From assembly GCA_028281005.1 (NCBI GenBank), contig JANQKS010000070.1, positions 1 to 50,079 on the forward strand: a DNA stretch of 50,079 nt, in the 5' to 3' direction. Numbering within the stretch: the first letter of the stretch is position 1; each line of letters begins with the position of its first letter. Positions 25,765 through 35,251 of this stretch are shown here, one piece after another. Position numbers and translations under genes: made by a program. This DNA comes from Pseudomonadales bacterium (lineage in GTDB: Bacteria; Pseudomonadota; Gammaproteobacteria; Pseudomonadales; Azotimanducaceae). Below the pieces are notes generated by a model. It was not told the origin of the DNA, ran no database searches, and saw only the letters and a program-made list of their open reading frames with translations.

Positions 25765-26045
25765 ATTTTTTAACCCTTATCTTTTTAAAATCAATGACTT
25801 AGACAAGATTTCTGAGAAATGCTAGTGCTTTTTTCAGCGCCGTGCCATTCCTTGGGCGAGCGGTCCGGCCTGCTACTACTGACAGCGCACTTTAGATGCT
25901 GCGTGTATGAAAAAAACTGGTTTATTTTCATTGGTAGATGAGTATCGCTCATGTAGAGACCTTTTCCGACCACACCGGTTGAGCGGTTGACTCGCACGTC
26001 GGCCAACTTGGTGTGCGCTGGGATCTATGAAGCGCTCCTAGCAGT
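25765..26045. other. Intergenic stretch upstream of split metH
   Basis: No gene with a recognisable product is seen. A minus-strand frame (25791-26006, MADVRVNRSTGVVGKG...) looks partly protein-like but matches no family known to me. It may belong to the debris of the adjoining short-chain dehydrogenase. Confidence 0.35.
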
Positions 26046-26516
26046 TTAGGACCGTTCAGACCAGCTCTCACCGAACACGTCTTTGCCTTCCAGCGCCAGC
26101 GCCTTGGACAGCCCCAATATCGCGGCTTTGGCGGCGGAGTAGTGTGAAAAACCTGCAGCGGCATACAACCCGAACGGTGAGGAAGTGAACAGCAAGCGGC
26201 CAAAACCGGCCTCTAACATATGTGGCCACGCGGCATAGGTACATTGATAGCTACCCTCGATATGGACGTCGAGCATGCGGCGCCACAGCTCCGGCGTCAT
26301 GTCTGCAAACGGTGTGGCGTAGGCGATGCCCGCGTCGTTGAGCAGCACGTCCACGCGCCAGTGCCTCTGAGCTTTTGAGACTTATGCAGAGGCTCCCTAA
26401 TTCACCACCACTTTTGCGCCACGGCGAGCAAACTCATGAGCGTACGCCCGGCCGATGCCGTTACCGGCGCCGGTGACAATAACAACGCGATTCTCAAAGA
26501 TTAGGTTTCCGCTCAC
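26046..26516 (-). pseudogene. Short-chain dehydrogenase/reductase, interrupted by a 49-bp palindromic element and shortened
   Basis: From GTG 26516 (GAGG five bases upstream) the frame reads [31 protein letters not shown], a classical NAD(P)-binding TGxxxGxG start, then meets TAG inside the element at 26351-26399. It resumes VDVLLNDAGIAYATPFADM and carries the Ser (LLFTSSPFG) and YSAAK active-site region. It then leaves SDR homology after LALEGKD. About 40-50 residues between the first and second parts, and the C-terminal third, are missing. It cannot encode a working enzyme. Confidence 0.75.
26351..26399 (-). repeat. 49-bp palindromic element, copy A
   Basis: On the minus strand it begins TAGGGAGCCTCTGCAT and ends CAGAGGCACTGGCGCGTGG. 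GCCTCTG and CAGAGGC form the stem of a hairpin. It differs at one base from copy B at 49964-50012 and sits exactly where the dehydrogenase frame is broken. Confidence 0.85.
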
Positions 26517-26645
26517 AAAATCCTCAAGGTGCCAATGGGAGTGTCGGGAGATTATAGAGAGATTATAGGGGTTCCCCGTCTATCGTCGTATACTGGGCAA
26601 GCGTCATTCGACGCGGGAAAACCGGGGATTATTGGGGGTTATTGA

Positions 26646-27641
26646 ATGTTACGTTTGTTTTGTTTAAGTGTGCTTCTGGTTTGCGCAGCACCCCTGTTGG
26701 CCGCACCGGCACAGTCGCTTAACATTGTTTTAACAAACGATGATGGGTTTGAAACAGCAAACGTGCAGGCCCTGTATAGCGCCCTGCGCAAAGCTGGCCA
26801 TGACGTGATCTTATCCGCCCCTTATGCGGGTCAAAGTGGTACGGGCGGGATGATCCCTTTTCTGCGTCCCATCGGCCCCACGGCCGAAGATTCGCCCGGC
26901 GGTGCGTTGAAAAAGGGCTCTGCTGGAGTGGGTGAAACCGGGCTTGGGCCGCAGCAGTTTTATGTCGATGCCTCACCGGCGGCGGCGTTGTTGTATGGCG
27001 TTGATATTCAGGCGCAGCGGATCTGGGGCCAATTTCCAGACCTTGTTGTTTCCGGGCCCAACGAAGGTAATAACCTGGGCATCCTCACCCCGCATTCCGG
27101 TACCCTAGGCGCGACGGTAACGGCACTTAACAAAGGCCTGCCCGCCATTGCGGTGAGTGCGGACAACGGCGATGCGCAGCAGGCGGCCGTGGTAGCAGAT
27201 CTCATGGTGGTGCTCATTCAAGCGCTTAATCGCGACGGTCGTGTAAATTTGCCTGTGGGTGTGGGCTTAAATGTTAACACCCCGCCGATCGACACCACCC
27301 GTTCCAGCATCGCTGACTTCACCTTTCAGTTCACCCAACTGGGCAATAGCAGCAACGTCGGTCTACAGTTTGTTGAAGACCTAAGCAAAAGTGCCATCGC
27401 GCAAAGTGCGGGTATTCCCGAGGACCTGGGCCTGCCTGGCGTGGATGTTGCGATACCCGCATCCAGTGCGGGTTATCCGCAAGACAGTGAAGCCACTGGT
27501 GAAGCACGCGTGCTTAAGCCGCTCACGGTCACGGTGAGCCCGATACAAGGGACGTATGCGGCGGACCAACAAGTGGCCAAAGAGGTCGAAGTATTGCTAC
27601 AGGCTTTGTTCGATCACGGTGGTACCAACCGACAAGATTAG
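26646..27641 (+). CDS. Exported SurE-like 5'/3'-nucleotidase
   Basis: This 331-residue protein has a Sec signal (MLRLFCLSVLLVCAAPLLAA) in front of a SurE fold. Metal ligands are visible: VLTNDDGFE (N31-D32-D33), S64 in AGQSGTGG and N139 in SGPNEGNNLG. The SGTLGA motif follows. Cytoplasmic SurE is about 250 residues and lies near pcm and rpoS. This one is longer, secreted and unlinked to those genes, so it is a periplasmic nucleotidase or acid phosphatase, perhaps for phosphate or nucleoside scavenging. The C-terminal 100 residues differ from the classical dimerisation tail. Confidence 0.85.
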   Translation: MLRLFCLSVLLVCAAPLLAAPAQSLNIVLTNDDGFETANVQALYSALRKAGHDVILSAPYAGQSGTGGMIPFLRPIGPTAEDSPGGALKKGSAGVGETGLGPQQFYVDASPAAALLYGVDIQAQRIWGQFPDLVVSGPNEGNNLGILTPHSGTLGATVTALNKGLPAIAVSADNGDAQQAAVVADLMVVLIQALNRDGRVNLPVGVGLNVNTPPIDTTRSSIADFTFQFTQLGNSSNVGLQFVEDLSKSAIAQSAGIPEDLGLPGVDVAIPASSAGYPQDSEATGEARVLKPLTVTVSPIQGTYAADQQVAKEVEVLLQALFDHGGTNRQD

Positions 27642-27700
27642 GCCGCGAGCACTTTCCCTTCCTCGGCAGAGCGATGCGAACGGTTCTATTTGTTTGAGTG

Positions 27701-29191
27701 CTAACCAGCGTGTGGATCAGCGACTCGCGGCCACAGCGCGGCGTCTACATGCTTGTGGGGAAGGTTGGCGTAATCCATGGAACCTGTACCTTCCGCTGCC
27801 GCGTAGAGTACGTCTCTCGCGATAGGGCCAAAACCCGCATGAAAGTGCTGGGTGGACTTAACAATTAGGGTTTTGACGTTCATCGGGTCTAACCCAACTG
27901 CGGCGAAACAATCAGGGTGGAAGGCTTGCACGCGATAGTTGTTACATACCACATCGATGGCGTTGTCATCGTCATCTGCATCCCCGATGCGCAACCATGC
28001 CATGTCTCCCAGGGGTACAACAGCACCGCCGAAAGGTTGTTTACCTTTGTGCTTTAAACCCATAACAGTCACCGTTGTATCCACGGGTGCTCCGGACATC
28101 GGTCCCAGTTTGCCGCCGATCCGCATAGGTAAACTCGCACCCAGCCCTGCTTCAAAAGCCAAATCAACAGCGCCAGGATCCCATAGGGGTGAAATGGCGT
28201 AGCCGCCAACACCGCGGTCGATCAGCGCCTGCAACAAGAAGGTCGAGTCACCCGCCGCGCCGATGCCGGTATTGTCCGCGGTGTCGCCAATGACAAACGG
28301 CGCATCTCCCGGTGGTGCTTGTAACGTATGTGCTATCGCGGCGGCGGGCGTGACAAATGGCGCTAAAAGGTCATCACGATGGTCCCATACCCAGTTGCCG
28401 AGCTCAGCTGCGGTTTGCCGCGCAAGGGATTCATCGTTGTCTGTGACAACAACCACGCGGGTGCCAAGTTCTGGCGTATCACCCCAAGGAAACCCGTGTG
28501 CTAAGGATACCGATAGGACACCAGGTTCCTGCTCCAGCGCTTGCATACGTTTGACCAAACTAATCATCGGTTCACGTGTGGTTGGATAGATCCCCAGCAT
28601 TTTGCAATCGTACATGGCCATCGTTGGGCGCAAACCGTCCTCTAGCATTTGCTCTGCAATGTCGAACAGCTCATGCGAACGCTCCACTACGTCGATGTGC
28701 GGATACTCTTTGTAATAGACCAGGACATCAGCCGCGTCGAGTTTGCATTGGGTCTGGTGCCCGTGCAGGTCTAGTTCGGCGAGTAGGGGGATGTCAGGAC
28801 CAATACGCTCACGGATGCGGCGCAGCAGATCCCCTTCGGCGTCCAGGTAGCCATCCGCAATCATCGCGCCGTGTAAGTTGAGCAAAACGGCGTCCACGGG
28901 CAGGGCACGATCAAGATCTGCTAAGATTTCGTCTCGCAAAGTTTCATACGCCGTTTTAGTGGTGGTGCCAGCAGGGGTTGCAAAAGCGGCGAGTCCTTCC
29001 GCCACTGTCCACCCACGTTCTTGCGCTAAACGCTTCCACTCCACGAGGGGTAATGCAAATAAGCCAGGGTGTTCGCCGTGGTCACCGTTTCTGACCAACA
29101 TCGAGCGGCTAAACAGGTCTAACCCCGTGGGGATGGGGGAGAAAGAATTTGTTTCGGTACCAAGGCAGGCGGTAAAAAGCTTGCGGGCCAT
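27701..29191 (-). CDS. M81-family metallopeptidase (MlrC-like)
   Basis: This 496-residue protein starts at ATG 29191, with AGGG six bases upstream. A second ATG lies at 29197. Zinc-ligand candidates lie in LLNLHGAMI, AELDLHGHQT (D141, H143) and YYKEYPHIDVV (H165), matching the DUF1485/MlrC N-terminal domain. The MlrC C-terminal domain follows from about residue 310 (VIGDTADNTGIGAAGDS). The family is named for the enzyme that degrades linearised microcystin, but most members act on other small peptides. It starts just behind the M14 peptidase stop, so the two are probably one operon processing peptides. Confidence 0.87.
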   Translation of the reverse strand: MARKLFTACLGTETNSFSPIPTGLDLFSRSMLVRNGDHGEHPGLFALPLVEWKRLAQERGWTVAEGLAAFATPAGTTTKTAYETLRDEILADLDRALPVDAVLLNLHGAMIADGYLDAEGDLLRRIRERIGPDIPLLAELDLHGHQTQCKLDAADVLVYYKEYPHIDVVERSHELFDIAEQMLEDGLRPTMAMYDCKMLGIYPTTREPMISLVKRMQALEQEPGVLSVSLAHGFPWGDTPELGTRVVVVTDNDESLARQTAAELGNWVWDHRDDLLAPFVTPAAAIAHTLQAPPGDAPFVIGDTADNTGIGAAGDSTFLLQALIDRGVGGYAISPLWDPGAVDLAFEAGLGASLPMRIGGKLGPMSGAPVDTTVTVMGLKHKGKQPFGGAVVPLGDMAWLRIGDADDDDNAIDVVCNNYRVQAFHPDCFAAVGLDPMNVKTLIVKSTQHFHAGFGPIARDVLYAAAEGTGSMDYANLPHKHVDAALWPRVADPHAG

Positions 29192-29199
29192 ATGCATCC

Positions 29200-31860
29200 C
29201 TAGTTTTCCACTGGTGGGTCGAACGCCCTTGAGAAAAACAAGGCGTTTAGAAACAATTTGTTTGTACCGTACCAATAGCCGCGGAAATTTGGATTGTCGG
29301 CAAACAAGATGACACTGCCGCGACCTGACCTTTCTGCGATTAGAGCCGGGGTGCCAGCTAAGGCATCACGGTTTTCATCTGAGACATACCCCGAATAGAT
29401 CGGCTCGTCAGTATAGGCGATGACGGTGCCAAACGGATTTTCCGTGGCATCCATTGGTGTTTTGGTGTTCTTATGCAGGAAGATTGACCGGTCCTGATAG
29501 CCGAATCCTAGAGGGTGCGAATTGTCGAGGTCGGCTGCGAAGATCGCGCCGCCGATGACGTGCTCTGCTTCGTGGGTTGACTTGTCTTGATACGGCAGTC
29601 GCGCGCTTTCGTCAGGTGCTGCGTCTTCAGGTTCTAGTTCATTTTTCTCGCCCTGAACAATTGCCTCGAGGTCATGCGGATCGACCCAATCGATGGTGTT
29701 TGCGCGTAACCACGGCACCGCCTTGCGCATGCCAATCACGGTGCCGCCTTCAGCGACCCAGGTGCGCAGGCGCCCGGCCCACTCCGGCGCAAAGTTTTCG
29801 TAATCACCGGATGGGAAGATCATGTGTGTGTAGCGGTTCCAGTCAATGTCGACCAGCTTGTCACGTGGACGCAAAGTCAGGGGCATATTCATGCGCGCGT
29901 CGGCAAGGTGCCAAATCTCACCGGCGTCATAAAGATCGACTGTGTTACCGATGACAAGGAGGGCGTTGACGGGTTCAATCGGCCGTGTGGACGGCCCGCC
30001 GACATTGAGGTCAACTGGTCCGGTTGTGCTGCGTCCGGTAGTCATCGCATGCACCCTGATGCCGTCCTCGGCGGCGATACTCTGCATCAGTTTATGAATG
30101 TCGCTTGGCCGCCGTTCCTGCCGGTCTAGTGGGACAACAATGCTGCCTCGTGCGAGGTTGTGCTCACCGCGGGTGGTGGCCACGTTGAGTGGCCGGGTTG
30201 CAACTCGTGCTAGCAGTTCGTTTTCCAGTACACGTTGCAGGGCTCGCGGGGCAAAGTAAGGCTCCCATTCGAAAACGTAGGCATAAGTGGATACATCGGG
30301 TGGCTCAGCCACGGGCATGGGCGGTGCAAACGCTTCACCGATCAGCGTGCTTCGAAATTCCCGACCGGACAACGCGGTATAGTCCAGGCCGAAGGCGGGC
30401 GGCAACGTCCAGGTCGACACATCGTAGAAGGTGGAGTCTTCAAACTCGGTGAGGGTTTCAAAAAGGCTTCGAATCAAACGAAACTGCGTCTGGGAGACCG
30501 GCACGATGAGGGAGTCGCCGGAGTCGAATTGCACCCCGTTTGCAGCAATGTCACGGGACAGGCGATAAGTTTTGATGCGGTGGTCATTCAATAAGTCGGC
30601 AAAAAAGTGCAGCCGCGCTGGATCATCCGCAGCAGACACTACCCAAGCCTTGGTTTTGCTGTTGTTCGCTTCTTCCAGGGCGTTGGCATAAAACTCGCGC
30701 TGATAGGTGAGGTAGGGTTGCCGTAAGTCGACGGCCCCTTCGATACTTGCGACGCTGGTCCGGTAGTGTTTGCGGATGTTTTCGCGGTAGGTACGCAAAC
30801 CATTTCGGGTTTCTATCTCTCGCCCCAACGTGGCGGATGCTTCATACAAGACGCCGACCCCGCCATTTAGCAGCGGAAACGTTGAACCCTTGCCGACATA
30901 GAAGTTATCAAAGCCTTCGCCGTGGTAATAAAGACGGCCTTCGCTGTCGAGGAAATCTTGCGAGGTTCTGACTGTCTTCGCCAATAGTTCCTCTGCACGT
31001 TCGGGGACCAGTGGATTGGTTCGGGTCGAAACGCCCGGGTGAAAGTAGTAGGTGTTGGCCGGCCCCATTTCGTGGTAATCCACCGTCAGATTTGGGCGCC
31101 ACTCGTGCCACTTGCGCATCCAAGCGCGTGACTCGGGTTGGGTGAGTAGCAGCCACTGGCGATTTAAGTCAAAAAAATAGTGATTGGTGCGCGAAAAACG
31201 CCAGTCCAGCAGATGCTCCATATGTGCAGGATCGGCGATACGGCGCTTACCGCCATAAGCATCCACCCAGGCTATCCTCTGCGCGTTTCCATCCGGATTG
31301 AATACTGCGGTCACCAGCACCACAGAATCTGCCAACACACGTTCGATGGAATCACCGTGTGCGGCCGCCAGGTGGTAGATGAATGGCAACGATGCATCCA
31401 TTGCACTGGCTTCGGCACCATGTACCCCGTAGTTCACCCACGTCACCACTGGCATGTCTTTACTATCGATCTGCGTGCCGCCCGGCTCAGACAGCGCAAC
31501 ATGTTGCGTGCGTATCTCTTCAAGGCGTGCGTGATTGCCTGGCGATGTTGCGACCACAAACAGAATTGGGCGTCGTTCGTGTGAATAGCCGATGGTTTCA
31601 ACGCTCAAGCGATCGCTGAGTTCGGCTACTCGTTGGATGTAGCCAACCAATTGATGATGGCGAACTGGCTCGTCTCCAAGCTTAAAGCCGAGGAACGCCT
31701 CTGGTGTCGGAATGGTTTCGTCAAATGAGACATCCGGCGCGTACATGTCGATATCGGCAGCGCGCACGTCGAGCGTCAGCGTGGTGTGGGGTTGTGCATG
31801 TGTCACGCTGCCACAAGTCATAAGGATGGCGACTAAAGCCGTGAGCATTTGGAATCGCAT
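29200..31860 (-). CDS. Secreted M14-family zinc carboxypeptidase
   Basis: From ATG 31860 the protein has 886 residues and a signal peptide ending GSVTHA. The catalytic domain carries the HxxE motif in NYGVHGAEAS (H147, E150), a third zinc ligand in VDYHEMG (H263) and the general base in GVLYEASATLG (E340). The second half, about 500 residues, contains a ThuA/GATase-like region (ALLVIGNTVDLY, AEGGTVIGMRKAV, ARSGRGSVILFADNPNFRG) often attached to large bacterial M14 peptidases. It is expected to trim peptides in the periplasm or outside the cell, upstream of the M81 enzyme. Confidence 0.87.
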   Translation of the reverse strand: MRFQMLTALVAILMTCGSVTHAQPHTTLTLDVRAADIDMYAPDVSFDETIPTPEAFLGFKLGDEPVRHHQLVGYIQRVAELSDRLSVETIGYSHERRPILFVVATSPGNHARLEEIRTQHVALSEPGGTQIDSKDMPVVTWVNYGVHGAEASAMDASLPFIYHLAAAHGDSIERVLADSVVLVTAVFNPDGNAQRIAWVDAYGGKRRIADPAHMEHLLDWRFSRTNHYFFDLNRQWLLLTQPESRAWMRKWHEWRPNLTVDYHEMGPANTYYFHPGVSTRTNPLVPERAEELLAKTVRTSQDFLDSEGRLYYHGEGFDNFYVGKGSTFPLLNGGVGVLYEASATLGREIETRNGLRTYRENIRKHYRTSVASIEGAVDLRQPYLTYQREFYANALEEANNSKTKAWVVSAADDPARLHFFADLLNDHRIKTYRLSRDIAANGVQFDSGDSLIVPVSQTQFRLIRSLFETLTEFEDSTFYDVSTWTLPPAFGLDYTALSGREFRSTLIGEAFAPPMPVAEPPDVSTYAYVFEWEPYFAPRALQRVLENELLARVATRPLNVATTRGEHNLARGSIVVPLDRQERRPSDIHKLMQSIAAEDGIRVHAMTTGRSTTGPVDLNVGGPSTRPIEPVNALLVIGNTVDLYDAGEIWHLADARMNMPLTLRPRDKLVDIDWNRYTHMIFPSGDYENFAPEWAGRLRTWVAEGGTVIGMRKAVPWLRANTIDWVDPHDLEAIVQGEKNELEPEDAAPDESARLPYQDKSTHEAEHVIGGAIFAADLDNSHPLGFGYQDRSIFLHKNTKTPMDATENPFGTVIAYTDEPIYSGYVSDENRDALAGTPALIAERSGRGSVILFADNPNFRGYWYGTNKLFLNALFFSRAFDPPVEN

Positions 31861-31990
31861 CGTCGGAATCTCCCGGTACCGCGCAGGCAGGTTGTTTGTG
31901 TTTTTGTGAAAGACGAGTCTAACGCAGTCAACGCCACATGTTCGGGACACTAAGCTAAGATGAAGATTGAATTTGCCAACGGAGGCAGTG

Positions 31991-32737
31991 ATGCAATTTC
32001 TTATTCCACGCCTGATCCTTATTGCCATGGGTTTGTCCGTCGTCAATTTCGCTGCCTGTGGCAGCGATCCACAACAGCAGGCAAGCTCACAAGCGCCGGA
32101 AGTCGCCACCGAAACTATCGCTGAACACATGAATGAACACTTCATTCAGGCGAAGCAAATTGAAGCGGCAATTATTCGCGGTGAACTGCAAGACAGCAAA
32201 GCAGCCGCTCAATGGATGGCGGAACATCAACCTGTAGAGGGTTTACCGCAAGGTTGGGAACCTTATGTCGCTGCTATGCAGGGTGCAGCACAAGCGGTCG
32301 TCGAAGCGCAGAACATTGAAACGGCCGCGGCTAACCTGGCCGCCATGGCAAAAGCCTGCGGTGATTGCCACGCGGCGATGGGTGCGCAAATTCAGCCAGC
32401 ACCAGCAACGCCGCCGCCAGCTGATACAGGTACGGTGTCTCACATGATTGCCCACCTGTGGGCGGCGGAACGAATGTGGGAAGGTTTGACCACACCCTCG
32501 GACGAAGCTTGGGTAAACGGGGTTGAAATGCTGGCAAGCGCCCCGTTGCACACCGATGACTTAACAGAGCATGCGGAAATGCGGGGTGATCTAGAGACGA
32601 TGGAACACCGGGTGCATAATCTCGCGACCCAAGGTCGCGAAATCGTAGGCTTAGACGCCCGCGCCGAGCTTTACGGCCGCTTCCTCGCAACTTGCGGGTC
32701 CTGCCACCAGACGCTGGGCCAGGGTGGCCCGCAGTAG
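31991..32737 (+). CDS. Diheme c-type cytochrome lipoprotein
   Basis: The start is ATG 31991, with GGAGG five bases upstream, giving 248 residues. A lipoprotein-type signal ends NFAAC (C23). Two heme sites are present: CGDCH at 123-127 and CGSCH at 235-239, each following a helical region rich in Ala, Glu and His, which suggests two four-helix, cytochrome-c-prime-like halves. It probably shuttles electrons in the envelope. It stands alone between divergent and convergent neighbours and is 14 kb from the electron-conduit operon, so a link to that is speculative. Confidence 0.75.
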   Translation: MQFLIPRLILIAMGLSVVNFAACGSDPQQQASSQAPEVATETIAEHMNEHFIQAKQIEAAIIRGELQDSKAAAQWMAEHQPVEGLPQGWEPYVAAMQGAAQAVVEAQNIETAAANLAAMAKACGDCHAAMGAQIQPAPATPPPADTGTVSHMIAHLWAAERMWEGLTTPSDEAWVNGVEMLASAPLHTDDLTEHAEMRGDLETMEHRVHNLATQGREIVGLDARAELYGRFLATCGSCHQTLGQGGPQ

Positions 32738-32747
32738 TTTACTCCCT

Positions 32748-33818
32748 TTACTCCCCGCTGGCCCCAACCCGACCTTCCAGCAGGTCTTGCTCAAGAATCC
32801 GCGCACCACGCATGATATTGCCTAAGGCATAGTTGCCTTCGTGGCAGGCGTATTCGTAAACCTTGTCCGTACTGGCTTGCCACACATATTCACCCGTCCA
32901 CGGCTCGGTCCAGTGGCCGGGATCGTCGACGGTAAAGTTATACAGCAGGTTGCCGTCTTCCATCGGCGTCAGCCGTTCGGTGACGTACATCTCCTCGGTA
33001 CCCCCCATATAGCCCAAGGAATTGGGGAAAAAATTGGTGGTTTCGATCACCAACGTGTCGCCGTCCCAACGGCCGATGGAGTCACCCAGCCAGGAACGCA
33101 TGTGTGACGGCAGGTGTTCGCCATTCATGCGCACGATGCGGGCATCGTGAATCATCTCGATGAGGATCATGACCGTGTCCTCCGTCTGGATGACCCGCTT
33201 AAAGTTGTTGTAGAGGCTCGGAATGGAGGGAACAGCGCCGCTAAAGCTAGCCAGACAGCGTTCCGCGTTATTGCGCTGCTCCATATTGTCGTAGGGCCCG
33301 GGTCCTTCCTGATCTACCCACCAGGCCACCCCTTCGTTTTTACGCACAACCCCGCCAATGAGCGCCGCCATGGTTTGTTGGCCGCGTGGGGTATAGGAAG
33401 GCAGTTGACCGTTGGGTGGGTCGATGATGACCGAGGTACGGAACTTGCCGTCGATGGCAAACACTTCATCGCCGCGGTCGATCCAAAAGGCGTTGTAGCC
33501 ACCGACGTTGCCAGCCGCCCCGCCCGATCCATCACCGCCAGCAGGCGGGGCGCCGCGGTTTGGGTCGCTGGCTGCCGCTGCGGCTTCATTCATGGCGCGC
33601 GCCGTCGCGGTAATCCTCTCGGCTTCTTCCTTAGTGAGGTAACGGTTGTCCCCAAACTCTTCGGGGCGCGTGAGCGGCGTTAATGTGGCGCCGTCGTAAG
33701 TACCCGACAGGTCAGGATGACCCGCTTCGGTGCGTGGGAACTCCGCCAATGCTGATATAGAAAAGATAGACGTCAGAATGGCGACAGATACTGCGATATA
33801 TAGGTGTTTGGTGGTCAT
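32748..33818 (-). CDS. Secreted protein of unknown function
   Basis: From ATG 33818 (GGGAG upstream) the protein has 356 residues and a signal peptide MTTKHLYIAVSVAILTSIFS-ISALA. The mature part begins FPRTEAGHPDLSGTYDGATL. A Gly/Ala/Pro-rich linker lies near residues 75-100. The rest has the pattern RWDGDTLVIETTNFFPNSLG, ERLTPMEDGNLLYNFTVDDP and TEPWTGEYVW. This layout is common in exported hypothetical proteins of marine and soil bacteria, often several per genome. It has no catalytic motif that I recognise, and no function is assigned. Confidence 0.7.
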   Translation of the reverse strand: MTTKHLYIAVSVAILTSIFSISALAEFPRTEAGHPDLSGTYDGATLTPLTRPEEFGDNRYLTKEEAERITATARAMNEAAAAASDPNRGAPPAGGDGSGGAAGNVGGYNAFWIDRGDEVFAIDGKFRTSVIIDPPNGQLPSYTPRGQQTMAALIGGVVRKNEGVAWWVDQEGPGPYDNMEQRNNAERCLASFSGAVPSIPSLYNNFKRVIQTEDTVMILIEMIHDARIVRMNGEHLPSHMRSWLGDSIGRWDGDTLVIETTNFFPNSLGYMGGTEEMYVTERLTPMEDGNLLYNFTVDDPGHWTEPWTGEYVWQASTDKVYEYACHEGNYALGNIMRGARILEQDLLEGRVGASGE

Positions 33819-33999
33819 GGTCACGCTCCCGTTAACGACTACCACTCTATATACATTTGTTTGTTCGTGCAGCGCAAATTGTTTCATGAGTCTTTTGCGC
33901 CATGAAGCTGGATCGCTGCGAGTGGTGGGTTCTTGACAAAGCCTTGTAACGAGACGACTTTAGGTCAGTGGAGGCGGCACGGAGGAACCGAGGAACGTT

Positions 34000-35220
34000 A
34001 TGCCAGTCCCTAAGGAATTTACACGCGCAGCCGTTGCGGCTGCGTCGGAAGACATTGATGCGCCTTACCGAACGTTTGTGACCTCCACGGAGCCGTATCA
34101 TTCCCTCATGCAGGCCAATCCGTGGCTTAGGCCACCGAAGCGGGGGGAGCCGTTAACCTGGGGTGAAGGTAAGTACTACGACACGACAGTGGCGCGCAAG
34201 CATCCTTATTGGAAAGACAAACAGTTACCCACTCCGACCAAGGACATCCATCAACTCAGGCGTGATTTCCACCAGTGGGGCTACTGCCTCATTGACGAGG
34301 CCACTTCACCGGAACAGACAAAGATCCTACACGACAGAGTCAGCGACCAAGCCGCCGCAGAACGGGAGCTTGGCATCGCCTATTTGATGGAAGCGCAGCA
34401 ACACGTGTGGGCCCTGGTGAATAAAGGCGAGGTGTTTGTGCGCTGCATGTCTCACGACCCTTCCGCGGTGCAGGCGGGCCCCCTCATCGAACAGCTGCTG
34501 GATGAAGCGCTTGGCCCAGGGTGGACACATCTCAGCTTCATTTCCAACGTGTCTTATCCGGGGTGCCACCCCCAGGGGATGCACCTCGACCAGAGTCTAG
34601 CCGCACCTTACCTCATGCTTGAAGCGCCGTTGTTGGTGAACACCATTTACATCCTGCAGGATGTCAACGAAGCCAATGGCGGCACGTTAATCATTCCGGG
34701 TTCACACAAGCTGTACGTGGAAGGTGGCGGCAAGTTTGGTGAAGTGCCGCCGGCAATTAATCTCGAAGCCCCGGCGGGGACCATCATGTTGAAAGACGGC
34801 CGCGTGTTACACGGTGGTGCGGCAAACCGTTCTGATGAGCTGCGCTACATCATTACCAATTCCGTGGTACGTCCCTTCATTCGCCAGCAGGAATCCTTTC
34901 ATCTCACGATACGGCCGGATGTTTTGAAGCATGCCAGTGACAAGTTCCTGTGGCGGTGCGGATTTCAAGCCACGTCGACCCGGAGCATGGTGGAAGGCTA
35001 CGGCTATTTCGGCAACGGCAGGGTAGGAGATCCTAACGGATCTATTGTGCAGGCACGCATTGCCATGGATGAAGGGCGTTATCAGCGGGTGGGTGAGCTA
35101 TCCATGGCAGATCTTGACGGCCAATTAGAGGCGCTGACGCTTGCGCAGATTCAGAATGAGCACGAAACCACCAGGGATTATGCACGTGCTACCGGACAAA
35201 GAATCAACGAGGAGCAATGA
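34000..35220 (+). CDS. Phytanoyl-CoA dioxygenase (PhyH) family protein, second copy
   Basis: This 406-residue Fe(II)/2-oxoglutarate oxygenase has H195-L-D197 in GMHLDQSLAAP, H271 in DGRVLHGGAANR and R282 in ELRYIITNSVV. The motif NGGTLIIPGSHKLY is diagnostic of PhyH. It is about 120 residues longer at the N-terminus than the copy at 9070-9924, so the two are not recent duplicates. A TTGACA at 33933-33938 may be part of its promoter, and GAGGAACGTT precedes the ATG. The substrate is unknown. Confidence 0.87.
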   Translation: MPVPKEFTRAAVAAASEDIDAPYRTFVTSTEPYHSLMQANPWLRPPKRGEPLTWGEGKYYDTTVARKHPYWKDKQLPTPTKDIHQLRRDFHQWGYCLIDEATSPEQTKILHDRVSDQAAAERELGIAYLMEAQQHVWALVNKGEVFVRCMSHDPSAVQAGPLIEQLLDEALGPGWTHLSFISNVSYPGCHPQGMHLDQSLAAPYLMLEAPLLVNTIYILQDVNEANGGTLIIPGSHKLYVEGGGKFGEVPPAINLEAPAGTIMLKDGRVLHGGAANRSDELRYIITNSVVRPFIRQQESFHLTIRPDVLKHASDKFLWRCGFQATSTRSMVEGYGYFGNGRVGDPNGSIVQARIAMDEGRYQRVGELSMADLDGQLEALTLAQIQNEHETTRDYARATGQRINEEQ

Positions 35221-35251
35221 GAACTAGAGTCAGAGATATCTGATTCTCATA

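Noticed and set aside
25791-26006. Minus-strand 71-codon frame as a gene
   Set aside because: It has no recognised family or good ribosome-binding site, and it lies in debris next to a broken dehydrogenase.
25765-26045. Cobalamin, SAM or SAH riboswitch upstream of split metH
   Set aside because: I found no conserved core of any of these on the minus strand. A covariance-model search would decide.
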